A stretch of DNA of 64,000 nt from JADJOY01 sp046331705 [NCBI: bacterium] (GTDB lineage Bacteria; JADJOY01). Position numbers and translations under genes: made by a program. Of the stretch, positions 35,551 to 44,519 are shown piece after piece. The stretch spans positions 6,805 through 70,804 of the forward strand of contig JAXLQJ010000040.1 of the NCBI GenBank assembly GCA_046331705.1. Reading direction: 5' to 3'. Numbering within the stretch: the stretch's first letter is position 1; every line of letters starts with the position of its first letter. The notes beneath the pieces are model-generated. The model was given only the letters and a program-made list of their open reading frames with translations, was not told the origin of the DNA and ran no database searches.

Positions 35551-36846
35551 TCATTCGGTGGGCCACGGCGGAGGCGGCGGCAACAGGCCCAGCTGGCGCA
35601 CCATCCCCAGATCGTCGCGATTCGCCCAGTGCTCGGTGATCGCGCCTTTCTGCACCCGCAGCATGTGGATGGTCTGGACCTCGAACGTCCTTTCCGTCGG
35701 CGGCACGCCGACCAGCATCCCGCCGTCCACCGGATACTTGCCGATCCCCCTGTGCGTGCCGCTGTACATCGCGCGGAGGACGATCCACTCACCGTCCTGC
35801 AACCAGCTCTTCACTGTGAGCCGTGCGTCGGGAAAGCGCGTCTGGATGTCCTGAAGAACGAGGCGGATCTCGTCACGTCCGACGGGATAGCCGTGGTTGA
35901 GCCCGGTTTCGGCGAAGGTCGCCGCCGCTCCATCCAGGTCGCCGCGATTGAATGCGTCGAGAAAGCGCTCGACGACCTTGCGATTCGCGCGTTGAGCCGT
36001 CGTCGAGATCCGCCCGCTCGTCGCGGTGCCGTGCGGCGCGGGAGAGGAGTCCGTGATCGCGAGCAGCGCGTCCGCGACCAACTCGGGCGCGCGAAACACC
36101 GTGCCGTGATCGCCCACGATCACCCGCACCGGCCAGCCGCGCTGCTTGGCGCGTGCCGCGGCGACCGCAAAGTCGGCTTCGTCCGGCTTGGTGCCGGGTG
36201 GCACGAACTGAAGGAACGCACCGGGCACGGCGCGACCGTTCGCATTCTTCAGGCTGATCGCATCCGCGAGGGTCTTGTAGGGTTGCGGGTCTTGCTTGGG
36301 TGGGGCGCCGTCCGGACTCTCCCAGAACGCGGGCACAAGACCCGAGCCCGCCGCCGCTCGAACGTGCTCGAGGATTTGCTGCGCCATCGGCGAATGCATG
36401 TTCGGGGCGAAGCTCATCGTCGATTCGCCATCCTCGGGAAGGAACGCGTCGATGTAGACGACCTGACGGATCCGCTCCGGGATGCGATCAACCACGCCGG
36501 TGACGACCATGCCCGAATAGCTGTAGCCGGTCAGCACCACGTCGTGCAGGTCCTCGTAGCGGATCAAGTTCACGATCTGCTGGATGTGCGTCTCGAGCCC
36601 GATGTCGGGATTCGCGAGGTGCGCGGTATCGCCGGTTCCAACGAGCGCCGGCCGGTACACCTCGTGGCCCGCAGCGCGGAGACGGCGCTCGATCGGCCGA
36701 AACGCATAGCCGCCCCCCCAGCCACCGTGCACCATCACGAACGTCCGATGCGCCGTCACGCCGGACGTCTCGGCGCCATGCACCGAACCGCTCAGCAAAG
36801 GAATGAAAACGACGAGAATCGCAGCGAAGAGCAAGACTCGCTTCAT
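35551..36846 (-). CDS. Exported alpha/beta hydrolase fused to a SnoaL-like domain
   Basis: 431 residues from ATG at 36846 (GGGAGGT upstream), with a signal peptide ending VHGAE. Residues about 33-280 form an EstP-like alpha/beta hydrolase: FVMVHGGWGGGYAF for the oxyanion strand, nucleophile GYSYSG (Ser109), YIDAFLPEDGES and GDHGTVFRAPELVADAL with the late His. A linker rich in Ser/Thr/Pro leads to a SnoaL/nuclear-transport-factor-2 domain (about 300-425): VVERFLDAFNRGDLDGAAATF, WLQDGEWIVLRAMYSGTHRG, VQTIHMLRVQKGAITEHW. The nucleophile elbow has Tyr instead of the usual His-Ser-x-Gly-Gly pattern. Such a fusion is unusual. It is divergent from the dGTPase gene. Confidence 0.8.
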   Translation of the reverse strand: MKRVLLFAAILVVFIPLLSGSVHGAETSGVTAHRTFVMVHGGWGGGYAFRPIERRLRAAGHEVYRPALVGTGDTAHLANPDIGLETHIQQIVNLIRYEDLHDVVLTGYSYSGMVVTGVVDRIPERIRQVVYIDAFLPEDGESTMSFAPNMHSPMAQQILEHVRAAAGSGLVPAFWESPDGAPPKQDPQPYKTLADAISLKNANGRAVPGAFLQFVPPGTKPDEADFAVAAARAKQRGWPVRVIVGDHGTVFRAPELVADALLAITDSSPAPHGTATSGRISTTAQRANRKVVERFLDAFNRGDLDGAAATFAETGLNHGYPVGRDEIRLVLQDIQTRFPDARLTVKSWLQDGEWIVLRAMYSGTHRGIGKYPVDGGMLVGVPPTERTFEVQTIHMLRVQKGAITEHWANRDDLGMVRQLGLLPPPPPWPTE

Positions 36847-37043
36847 GGCACCTCCCATGACCATCCCAATGCCAGGCTCCGCGAGATCAACGGAGCCCGA
36901 GGCCCGCTGTGAGAGCGTGCAACTCGGGCGTCGTGACGTGGAAATCGTAAACGAAGGCGCTGGCCGCCGCGAACGCCGGGACAACGGAACCGGCCGTGGG
37001 AATCTCGGGTATCCTTCGTCGTCGGATCGAGAAAGGACGTGTC

Positions 37044-38195
37044 GTGCGGAGTCGAGAGGCGTACGAAGAGCTGGAGCTCACGAACCTGGCGCCGTTCGCG
37101 GCCAAGAGCCGGGTTTCGCGCGGGCGGCGGTATCCCGAGGGCGAGGATCCGGTGCGCACGGCGTTCCAGCGCGACCGCGATCGCATCATCCACTCCGCGG
37201 CGTTTCGCCGGCTCGAGTACAAGACGCAGGTCTTCGTGAACCACGAAGGCGACTACTACCGCACCCGGCTCACGCACACCCTCGAAGGAACGCAGATCGC
37301 GCGGTCGATCGCTCGCGCGCTGCGGGTGAACGAAGAGCTCGCGGAGGCCGTGAGCCTCGCGCACGACCTGGGGCACACGCCGTTCGGACATTCGGGCGAG
37401 CGCGTGCTCGACGAGCTGATGCGCGATCACGGCGGGTTCGAGCACAACGTGCAGAGCCTCCGGATCGTGGAGGTGCTGGAAGCGCGCTACGCGCGGTTCC
37501 CCGGGCTCAACCTGACGTGGGAGGTCCGCGACGGCATCGCCAAGCATTCGAAGCGCCCGAGCCATCCGACCATCGCTCAGTACGATCCCAGTCTCGCGCC
37601 GTGCCTGGAGGCGACCATCGCCGACATGGCGGACGAGATCGCCTACAACAACCACGACATCGACGACGGCATCACCTCGGGCATGCTCACCTTCGAGCAG
37701 CTCGCCTCCGTTCGGCTGTGGCGCGACGCCCACGCGGCGGTGGTCGAGCGCGAGCGCGAGCTCGAGCCCCAGCTCGTCCTCTACCAAGTGATCCGCTGCA
37801 TCATCAACTGGCAGGTGATGGACCTGATCCGCGCCACGGAAGAGAACCTGCGGCGGCTCGGCATCCAATCCCTCGACGACGTGCGGGCCGCCAAGGAGCC
37901 GGTGGTCACCTTCGGCGCCGACATGGCGGCGCTCAACGCCGAGCTCAAGCGCTTCCTGAAGGCCAACCTCTACGATCACCACCGGGTGATGCGGATGTCC
38001 GCCAAGGCGCAGCGCTTCCTGCGCGAGCTCTTCCAGGCGTATTGCTCGGACTCGCGCCAGCTCCCGCCCGACGTGCAGCGACGGATCGAGAGCGAGGGGC
38101 TCGAGCGCGCGGTGGCCGATCACATCGCCGGCATGACCGATCGCTCGGCCCTCGACGAGTACAAGAAGCTCTTCGATCCCTACGAGCGGGTGTGA
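37044..38195 (+). CDS. dgt: Deoxyguanosinetriphosphate triphosphohydrolase (dGTPase)-like protein
   Basis: 383 residues. GTG at 37044 is chosen because AAAGGA lies 6 nt upstream and the next residues (REAYEELELTNLAPFAAKS) align with the family N-terminus. HD-domain motifs: RDRDRIIHSAAFRRLEYKTQVF, YRTRLTHTLEGTQIARSIAR with the first His, LAHDLGHTPFGHSGE with the HD pair and DEIAYNNHDIDDGI with the last Asp. This is the short dGTPase-like subfamily, which hydrolyses dNTPs to deoxynucleoside and triphosphate; some members are antiphage. Nothing in the context points to defence here. Confidence 0.9.
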   Translation: MRSREAYEELELTNLAPFAAKSRVSRGRRYPEGEDPVRTAFQRDRDRIIHSAAFRRLEYKTQVFVNHEGDYYRTRLTHTLEGTQIARSIARALRVNEELAEAVSLAHDLGHTPFGHSGERVLDELMRDHGGFEHNVQSLRIVEVLEARYARFPGLNLTWEVRDGIAKHSKRPSHPTIAQYDPSLAPCLEATIADMADEIAYNNHDIDDGITSGMLTFEQLASVRLWRDAHAAVVERERELEPQLVLYQVIRCIINWQVMDLIRATEENLRRLGIQSLDDVRAAKEPVVTFGADMAALNAELKRFLKANLYDHHRVMRMSAKAQRFLRELFQAYCSDSRQLPPDVQRRIESEGLERAVADHIAGMTDRSALDEYKKLFDPYERV

Positions 38196-38210
38196 CCGAG
38201 CGCCGATCGC

Positions 38211-38810
38211 TCAGCCGTCGCAGGTGTCGAGCACGACCTCGACGCGGCGATTCTTGGCGCGACCTTCCGGATCGTCGCTGCCGTCGGGCTTGACGTTGGG
38301 AGCCACGGGACGGGACTCGCCGTAGCCGACCATCGGGGTGCCCGCCGGCACCGCTCCGCGGCGAACGAGCCAGTCGCGCACGGTGCCGGCGCGCCGCTCG
38401 GACAGCGCTTGGTTGTAGTCCGTGGCTCCCTTCGCGTCCGTGTGTCCCTCGACGGACACGTGCCGCGCGCGGTTCTCGCGGATCGCGGGCTCGAGCGCGG
38501 CGAGCGACGCTTCGGCGGCAGCGGTGAGCTCCGCGCGATCGAACTCGAAGAGCGCGTCGGCGCCCACCACCAACCGCGTGCGGCACTTCTCGACGACCTG
38601 CTGGATCTCGCCCGGCTTCTGGATCTGGCCGGGGGTCTGGATCTTCCCGGGCACCTGCCACGAGCCCTTCGGCTGCTGGATCTCGCCCGGCACCTGCCAC
38701 CGACCGCTCGGCGCCGCGATCTCGCCCGGCTTGCGCGCCTCTTCAGCGAATGCCGGCGCGGCGAGCGCCAGCGCGAATCCGATGCAGAACGTCCGGGCGC
38801 GGATGCGCAT
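38211..38810 (-). CDS. OmpA-domain outer-membrane/peptidoglycan-binding protein with PGEIQ repeats
   Basis: 199 residues; signal peptide ends AFAEE. Residues 25-70 consist of short repeats of the form (K/V)PG(E/K/Q)I(Q/A)xP, with two WQVPG units. The OmpA-like domain follows: LFEFDRAELTAAAEASL, VSVEGHTDAKGATDYNQALSERRA, VGYGESRPVAPN and GRAKNRRVEVVL. It binds peptidoglycan diaminopimelate through the Asp in GHTDAKG and the Arg in RAKNRR. It ends 15 bp from the convergent dgt stop, with the TldD-like gene 12 bp upstream on the same strand. Confidence 0.85.
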   Translation of the reverse strand: MRIRARTFCIGFALALAAPAFAEEARKPGEIAAPSGRWQVPGEIQQPKGSWQVPGKIQTPGQIQKPGEIQQVVEKCRTRLVVGADALFEFDRAELTAAAEASLAALEPAIRENRARHVSVEGHTDAKGATDYNQALSERRAGTVRDWLVRRGAVPAGTPMVGYGESRPVAPNVKPDGSDDPEGRAKNRRVEVVLDTCDG

Positions 38811-38822
38811 GCGCGATCTCCC

Positions 38823-40556
38823 TCAGTTCCTGAGCAAGACGGGCGGTGCCAGGAGCGGCGGACGACGCGACGGCAGCGACAGCCGCTGCAGCTCGATGCT
38901 CTGCACCACGACGGGAGGCGCCACCTCGGTCACGGGGATGTAGCCGGACTCGGCGCCGCAGTAGCCGTTCATCACCTTCACCTGATCGCCCGCCGCGAGG
39001 ATGCGCGAGATCGCCGCGAGCGGCGTGCCCACGATCTCCACCCCGCGCACCAGCGTCTTCTCCCCGCTCGTCGGGTCGATGCGATAGGCGAGCCCCGGCG
39101 TGGCGCGGAACGCTTGGTAGCTCTGGCGCGACGTGTTGGTCTCGCCGGAGGTCACGTCCTCGAGGACGAGCCCGAACGGCTTTCCTTGCTTGCGCACTTC
39201 CTCGAGCAGGATCTCTTGCAGCCGCGCAGCCGGAACCGTCTCGGAGGCGCTCACCATCAGGCTCGCCATGCGCCCGATCGGATCGCGCTTGCCGTCCGAG
39301 CGGCCGTGGCCGTTCGAGGTGAGAAAGCCCGGCACCGGCGTGCGGCTCATCAGGTAACCCTTGAGCACACCGCCCTCGATCAGGACCGCCTTGGCGGCAG
39401 GCGTCGCCTCCTCGTCGAAGCGGTAGTGACCGTAGAGCCCGGTGCCCTGCATCTCCGCGATGGTGGGATCGTCGACCACCGAGATGAACGGCGGCACCAC
39501 CTGCTGGCCGAGCTTGGCGGTGAAGGTCTGGCCGCTCGCCTTGCTGCGCTGACGCTCGCCCTCCAGGCGGTGGCCGACCGCCTCGTGGAAGAAGACGCCG
39601 GTGCCGGAAGGATCGAGCAACGCCGGCGCGGCCTCCGGCGAGAGCACCGGCGCCTCGCGCAAGGCGAGCGTTTCCTTCGCCATCGCCGCGATGTCGTCGT
39701 GGATCGCCGCGTCGCTGGGGAGCTGCTCGGGAGCACGCTGGTAGAAGGTGCGGGTGCGCGAGAGCTTCATGCCGTCGGGCGCGGTGGCGTTCGCCTCGGC
39801 ATAGAGCGACCAGTAGCGATCCTCGGTCACCAGCCGCGTGCCGTCGGTCTGCACGAAGTATCGTCGCTCGCGACGCACGTCGAGCAGCATCGAGCCCTCG
39901 GTGAGATGCTCGAACGAACGCAGGTACGCCGTCTCGCGCCGGAGCAGCGGTAGCCAGCGGTCCTCGTCCACGACCAACGCCAGTGCGGGCTCGGTCGCCT
40001 CGACCCGATCCCGCCCGGCGAAATCGTCCACGTCCTCGTGGGGGTCGACCTCGAAGACGCGCTTGCCCTGCTTGGCCGCGAGGCCCGCGAGCGCGTCCTT
40101 GTAGGCGGCGTCCGTCAACCGCCACAGCGCCGTGCGCAGCGCGTCGGGATCGTCGTCGAGCGGCGCCTGGCGAAAGCCGTAGACGTCACTCGACTCGCTC
40201 TCGAGGTCCATGTCGGGCGGGTCGATCATGGTGTTGTCGAGGTGCGGCATGCCGACGCGCACCTCCACGTAGAGGCGGCGGCGATGACTGGTGGAGCGCT
40301 CGTTGATGGCGCCCGAGACCGCGCCCATGCGCCGCACTTCCTCGTCCTCGAGCATGTAGGAGATGAAGTAGGGCCGCTGGTAGTGCTCGAGCGAGAGCTC
40401 CTTCTTGCTGCGATCGAGCTCTTGCTTCATCGCGTCGAGCAGCAGCTCGTCGTCGGCGCGCGCTCCCCGCGACGGCGCCAGCGAGGCGACGATCGCGAGC
40501 AAGCAGAGCAACGGGGCGCGGCGAATGGGCTGCGACGGCATTCGTGGGAAGCGCAT
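38823..40556 (-). CDS. Exported TldD/PmbA-family metalloprotease
   Basis: 577 residues from ATG at 40556; a signal peptide (RRAPLLCLLAIVASLAPS...GARA) is visible. The N-terminal half lies before the catalytic site. The catalytic motif is FHEAVGHRLEGE with His324, Glu325 and His329, matching HExxxH of TldD. RSDGKRDPIGR and ILAAGDQVKVMNGYCG are later conserved-looking stretches, and the last of these carries a single Cys. TldD/TldE normally form a cytoplasmic heterodimer that cleaves unfolded or microcin peptides. This copy is exported and no TldE is next to it, so it may act alone in the periplasm. It is followed within 12 bp by the OmpA-domain gene. Confidence 0.82.
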   Translation of the reverse strand: MRFPRMPSQPIRRAPLLCLLAIVASLAPSRGARADDELLLDAMKQELDRSKKELSLEHYQRPYFISYMLEDEEVRRMGAVSGAINERSTSHRRRLYVEVRVGMPHLDNTMIDPPDMDLESESSDVYGFRQAPLDDDPDALRTALWRLTDAAYKDALAGLAAKQGKRVFEVDPHEDVDDFAGRDRVEATEPALALVVDEDRWLPLLRRETAYLRSFEHLTEGSMLLDVRRERRYFVQTDGTRLVTEDRYWSLYAEANATAPDGMKLSRTRTFYQRAPEQLPSDAAIHDDIAAMAKETLALREAPVLSPEAAPALLDPSGTGVFFHEAVGHRLEGERQRSKASGQTFTAKLGQQVVPPFISVVDDPTIAEMQGTGLYGHYRFDEEATPAAKAVLIEGGVLKGYLMSRTPVPGFLTSNGHGRSDGKRDPIGRMASLMVSASETVPAARLQEILLEEVRKQGKPFGLVLEDVTSGETNTSRQSYQAFRATPGLAYRIDPTSGEKTLVRGVEIVGTPLAAISRILAAGDQVKVMNGYCGAESGYIPVTEVAPPVVVQSIELQRLSLPSRRPPLLAPPVLLRN

Positions 40557-40670
40557 GACGCGCGAGCTTCTCACCGCGGGATCGACCAAGCAAACCGCGC
40601 GCGAGGGCGAGCGACGCGCCCCGCGCGTGATCGCTCCCGTCACCGAGAGCGGCATGAGAAGCTAGCCGCC

Positions 40671-41813
40671 ATGATCTATCTCGATCACGCCGCCACGAGC
40701 TTTCCCAAGCCCGAGCGCGTGATCCGCGCGGTGGAGCGCTGCCTGCGGGATGTGGCGGGAAGTCCGGCGCGTGGCGGCCATGCCGGCGCCCTCGACGCGA
40801 ATCGGATCGTGTTCGCGACCCGCGAGCGCGCGGCGCGGCTGCTGGGAGTCGGCGACGCCGCGCGCGTCGTGCTCACCAGCGGCGCGACGCTCGCCATCAA
40901 CGTGGCCCTCGCGGGCACGCTCCATCCCGGAGACCACGTTCTCACCACCGACATGGAGCACAACGCCGTCGCGCGCCCGCTGGCGCGGCTCAGGCGTCGA
41001 GGCGTGGAGGTCGGCGTGGTGCCACATCTCGCGGACGGCGCGGGATTCGTGGCCGAGCTCGATCGCCACGCCCGCCCGAGCACCCGCTGGGTGGTCGTGA
41101 ACCACGCGTCCAACGTCGACGGGCGGGCGCTCGATCTGGCGGCGATCGCCCGCTGGTGCGCGGCGCGCGGCGCGCGACTCGGCGTGGATGCGGCGCAATC
41201 CGCCGGCCATCTCGCACTCGACGTCGACGGGCTCGGTGTCGGCTGGCTCGCGTGCTCCGGGCACAAGGGGCTCTGGGGACCTCAGGGCACGGGCCTGCTC
41301 GCCGTGGGCGAAGGAGTCGAGATCGAGCCACTCGTCGCTGGCGGCACCGGCTCGGAATCCGAATCGGAGGAGCAGCCACGCTCGCTGCCCGATGCGCTCG
41401 AGTCGGGCACGCCGAACACGCCCGGGATCGCCGGGCTCGGCGAGGCGCTCGCGCTGCTGATCGAGCGCGGCGTCGCGACGCTCCACGAGCGCGCCCAATC
41501 CCTCGCGCGACTGCTGGAGCGCCGGCTGCGCGCGCTCGACGGAGTGGACGTCTGGGGCCCCGGCGACGCGGCGCACGCCGTACCCGTGGTCTCGTTCGTG
41601 ATCCGCGGCGAGGACCCCGTGCTCACGGCGGCGCGGCTCGAGGACGACTGGCGCATCCGGGTGCGCGTGGGGCTGCACTGCGCGCCCGCCGCCCACCGCC
41701 GCCTCGGCACGTTTCCGACCGGCACCGTGCGGGCGTCGCCCGGTCCGCTCAACTCCGAGGCCGAGATCGACGCGCTCGCGAGCGCCGTTGCCGAGATCTC
41801 CCACTGCGCGTGA
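40671..41813 (+). CDS. Aminotransferase class V, cysteine desulfurase family (NifS/SufS-like)
   Basis: 380 residues. It opens MIYLDHAATSFPKPE, typical of the family. PLP-binding motifs: SGATLAINVAL, DMEHNAVARPL, VNHASNVDGRALDL, DAAQSAGH and SGHKGLWGPQGTG with Lys199 as Schiff-base lysine. Near the end RVGLHCAPAAH carries Cys337 at the position of the desulfurase cysteine, and GTVRASPGPLN follows, as in the cysteine desulfurase family protein (TIGR01977-like) group. It may supply sulfur for Fe-S clusters or tRNA thiolation; no iscU or sufE is nearby. Confidence 0.85.
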   Translation: MIYLDHAATSFPKPERVIRAVERCLRDVAGSPARGGHAGALDANRIVFATRERAARLLGVGDAARVVLTSGATLAINVALAGTLHPGDHVLTTDMEHNAVARPLARLRRRGVEVGVVPHLADGAGFVAELDRHARPSTRWVVVNHASNVDGRALDLAAIARWCAARGARLGVDAAQSAGHLALDVDGLGVGWLACSGHKGLWGPQGTGLLAVGEGVEIEPLVAGGTGSESESEEQPRSLPDALESGTPNTPGIAGLGEALALLIERGVATLHERAQSLARLLERRLRALDGVDVWGPGDAAHAVPVVSFVIRGEDPVLTAARLEDDWRIRVRVGLHCAPAAHRRLGTFPTGTVRASPGPLNSEAEIDALASAVAEISHCA

Positions 41814-41862
41814 GCTGCCCGCACCGCGCGCTTCTCCATCGCCCCGTTGCGCGCCGATCCCG

Positions 41863-43971
41863 ATGCGACCCTCCGCCGATCCGAGCGAGCCTCGCGCGCA
41901 GCGTGGCACGAGCGTGCTCGCCGTCGCGGGGGCCGTGTGCCTCGCCGCCGCCGCGGTGCTGCTCGTGGGTCATCGTCTCGGCGAGCGGGCCTTGCACGAC
42001 TTCGACGAGCCGCTCACCGGCGCGCGCGCGCTCGCGATGCTCACGAGCGGCGAGCCGCTCACGGTCCATTTCAACGGCTCGCCCGATTACCGCAAACCAC
42101 CGCTCAACTACTGGTTGATCGCCGCGGCCTATCGCATCGGCGGCGTGAGCGAGCTCACCACGCGGCTGCCCGTGGCGCTCGCAGCCCTCTATCTGCTGGT
42201 CGCGCTCTACCGGCTCGGGCGCTGGCTCGTCGATCCCGCAGCGGGGGCGCTGGCGGTGGTGGCGTTGCTCGGCACCGGCGTCTTCCTGGTCCGCGCGCGC
42301 TACGCGACCGCGGACATGCTGCTCTATGGCGCCACGCTCGACGCGATGCTGGCCTTCGCCGAGGCACGCTACGTCCGCGCGGGTATCGGCGTGGGGATCG
42401 CGATCCTCGCCAAGGGCCTCGCCGGCGGACTCGCGCCGGTGGTCGTGGTGCTCTGGATGGCCCTCACCCGCGACCTCACGCCGCTCAAACGAGGCTCGCT
42501 CTGGCTCGGCGTGGCGATCGCCGTGGCGCTGGTGACGCCGTGGGTGGCGTGGAACGCGCTCAACCACCGTGACGAGTTCGTGCGCGTGTTCTGGACCAAC
42601 GAGACCGCGAACCGACTGGTGCGAAAGATGTCGTGGTCCGCGGTGCTCGCCTTCTACGGTCGGAAAGCAGCCGATCAGCTCGATCTGCTCCCCGCCGCGG
42701 CGCTCCTGGCGCCGCTCGCGGCGTGGCTGGATCACGGCGCACGCATGCCCCGTGCGCGCAGCTGGATGCTGATCGCGTTCGGCCTCGCCGCAGCGCTCAC
42801 GCTCGCGACGATTCGCCCACCCAACGCCCACTACATGCTGATCCCCACGCTGCCGCTGGCGCTGGCGGCGGGCGTGGGGCTGCGTTCGCTCGCGCGGGCA
42901 CGAGGCGCGCGCGCCGCGGTCGGATCCGTGGTGCTGGGGGTCGCCGGTGGGGGGCTGCTCGTCACCGCCGAGCGAGGCGAGATCTCGATGATGCCGGTGG
43001 GCGTCGCCACGGTGCTCGCCGCTGTCGCGATGGCGCTGGTGCTGGCCCGCGAGCGCGACGGGCGGAGCAAGCGAGCCGGCGCGGCGGTGGTGATCGCGTT
43101 CGGCGCCGTCGCGATGCTTCTGGCGGGGAGCGATCTCGAGCAGGTGCTGCGTCATCCGGGCTCGGCTGCAGCGGTGCGGGCGGTGGCGCCGGCCATTCGC
43201 GCCGCCGTCGATCCACCGCAGCCGATCGCGTACGAAGGACGGCAGCTCCAGACCGCGGTCTTCTACGCGCAGCGCAACGTGGTCGGGCTGGGTGCGTTGC
43301 TCGAGTCCGGCGAGCCCTTGCCCGATCGCTGGGTCGGCATCTTCACCTCTCCCGTCTATCGCGGGCTCGCGGGCTGGGACGCGACGTTGCTGGCGAGCGC
43401 GCCCGACACGTTCGCCGTCGCGCTGCGACGCGCCGAAGGAGAGGCCGAGCTCAGCGCAACACCGCGCCTCGTGGTGACTCCCGACCTCGCCGAGCGGGCC
43501 TTCGAGACCTATCGGTTGCTCGGCGCCGCTCCACTCCGGGTGGAACGCGACGGATACGTGAACGTGATCGCGACGGCACGCGGCGGGCACGATTGGCTTG
43601 CGCTCCCGCCGGCGGCGAATGGGAACGCTCGCGCCCTTCAGCCCACCACCGCCGACACGTGGACGCTCGACCTCGGCGCGACCGAGCGCGTGGCCGGCGT
43701 CCGGGTGCTCCTCGGCTCGCGCAAGCCGGGCCACGTACCGGGCCTCGCGATCGCCGCGTCCGCCGACGGCAGCGAGCTCCACGAGCTCGTGTCGGTCGGT
43801 GACGTCTGGATCGGCTTCGCGTGGGACGGCGAGGCCATCCGCGACAGCCACCAGGCCTTCGTCGAAGCGCGCTTCCCGGCGACCCGCGCGAGGACGATTC
43901 GCATCCAGCTCGCGCAGCCCGTCGACGGCCCTGCCGTGACGCCATTGGGCGTCGAGCTGAGCGCGCGCTGA
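41863..43971 (+). CDS. ArnT/PMT-like glycosyltransferase (GT-C) with C-terminal beta-sandwich domain
   Basis: 702 residues from ATG at 41863; a start 75 bp upstream would overlap the previous gene. One N-terminal membrane segment is followed by the first periplasmic loop with FDEPLTGARAL, the Asp-Glu that GT-C enzymes use in catalysis. PDYRKPPLNYWLIAAAYRI is next. About 10 or more membrane helices continue to residue about 420. The soluble C-terminal part (about 440-700) ends in a segment like a discoidin or NPCBM carbohydrate-binding fold (TWTLDLGATERVAGVRVLLG, WIGFAWDGEAIR, ARTIRIQLAQPVDG). The enzyme would transfer sugar from a polyprenyl-phosphate donor onto lipid A, protein or glycan in the periplasm; the acceptor is unknown. 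Confidence 0.85.
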   Translation: MRPSADPSEPRAQRGTSVLAVAGAVCLAAAAVLLVGHRLGERALHDFDEPLTGARALAMLTSGEPLTVHFNGSPDYRKPPLNYWLIAAAYRIGGVSELTTRLPVALAALYLLVALYRLGRWLVDPAAGALAVVALLGTGVFLVRARYATADMLLYGATLDAMLAFAEARYVRAGIGVGIAILAKGLAGGLAPVVVVLWMALTRDLTPLKRGSLWLGVAIAVALVTPWVAWNALNHRDEFVRVFWTNETANRLVRKMSWSAVLAFYGRKAADQLDLLPAAALLAPLAAWLDHGARMPRARSWMLIAFGLAAALTLATIRPPNAHYMLIPTLPLALAAGVGLRSLARARGARAAVGSVVLGVAGGGLLVTAERGEISMMPVGVATVLAAVAMALVLARERDGRSKRAGAAVVIAFGAVAMLLAGSDLEQVLRHPGSAAAVRAVAPAIRAAVDPPQPIAYEGRQLQTAVFYAQRNVVGLGALLESGEPLPDRWVGIFTSPVYRGLAGWDATLLASAPDTFAVALRRAEGEAELSATPRLVVTPDLAERAFETYRLLGAAPLRVERDGYVNVIATARGGHDWLALPPAANGNARALQPTTADTWTLDLGATERVAGVRVLLGSRKPGHVPGLAIAASADGSELHELVSVGDVWIGFAWDGEAIRDSHQAFVEARFPATRARTIRIQLAQPVDGPAVTPLGVELSAR

Positions 43972-44062
43972 CCCGCGCCATCGCCGGCGCGCCCGCAGCG
44001 GGCGGAAGTTCCGCGCGGCGCGGCGACGAGCTACCCTCTTGGATCGCTCGGGAGGGATCGCG

Positions 44063-44488
44063 ATGGCCACCGCTCCTTCGGCTCCGGCTCGACAATTCTT
44101 TCTCGCCGACACGCTGCACTGGGTTCCGGCGCAGGGCCTCGAAGGCGTCCAGGAGATCGGCCTGGCGAAGCGCGTGCCCGACGGTCCCGAGGAGATCGTC
44201 GGCTACGACAAGGTCATCGAGGGTCAGAACTATCTCTACGCGCAGCGCAAATGCCGCGTGACCAAGGCCTTCAACGACGGCCTCGTCGGCATCACGTACG
44301 AGCTCAAGGAAGACTATTGGTGGCGAAACTGCGTTCCCGCCACCGAGCTCAAGCCCATCCCGGAGAAGAAGCCCAAGCGCCCGCCGCCGGCGAAGGCACC
44401 TGCGGCACCCAAGCCGCCGGCAGCGCCCGAAGCCGCCGCCGAGCCCGCGGCGGCCCCGCCGCCCCCTTCCGAAGCCAGCTCGACCTGA
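44063..44488 (+). CDS. Hypothetical protein with Pro/Ala-rich tail
   Basis: 141 residues; GGGAGGG lies 6-8 nt before ATG 44063. Residues 1-95 form a compact domain (FFLADTLHWVPAQGLEGVQE, YDKVIEGQNYLYAQRKCRV, GLVGITYELKEDYWWRNCVP) with two Cys and no signal peptide. The last 45 residues are Pro/Ala/Lys-rich and probably disordered. I know no family for it. It stands alone between the GT-C gene and a convergent HAD gene. Confidence 0.65.
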   Translation: MATAPSAPARQFFLADTLHWVPAQGLEGVQEIGLAKRVPDGPEEIVGYDKVIEGQNYLYAQRKCRVTKAFNDGLVGITYELKEDYWWRNCVPATELKPIPEKKPKRPPPAKAPAAPKPPAAPEAAAEPAAAPPPPSEASST

Positions 44489-44519
44489 GGCGTTGCCGAT
44501 CGAACCGCCCGCGCGCAGC

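Noticed and set aside
41749-44112. Long minus-strand frame opposite the ArnT-like gene
   Set aside because: Antisense to a clear GT-C enzyme; composition (His/Arg/Gln-rich) is that of a shadow.
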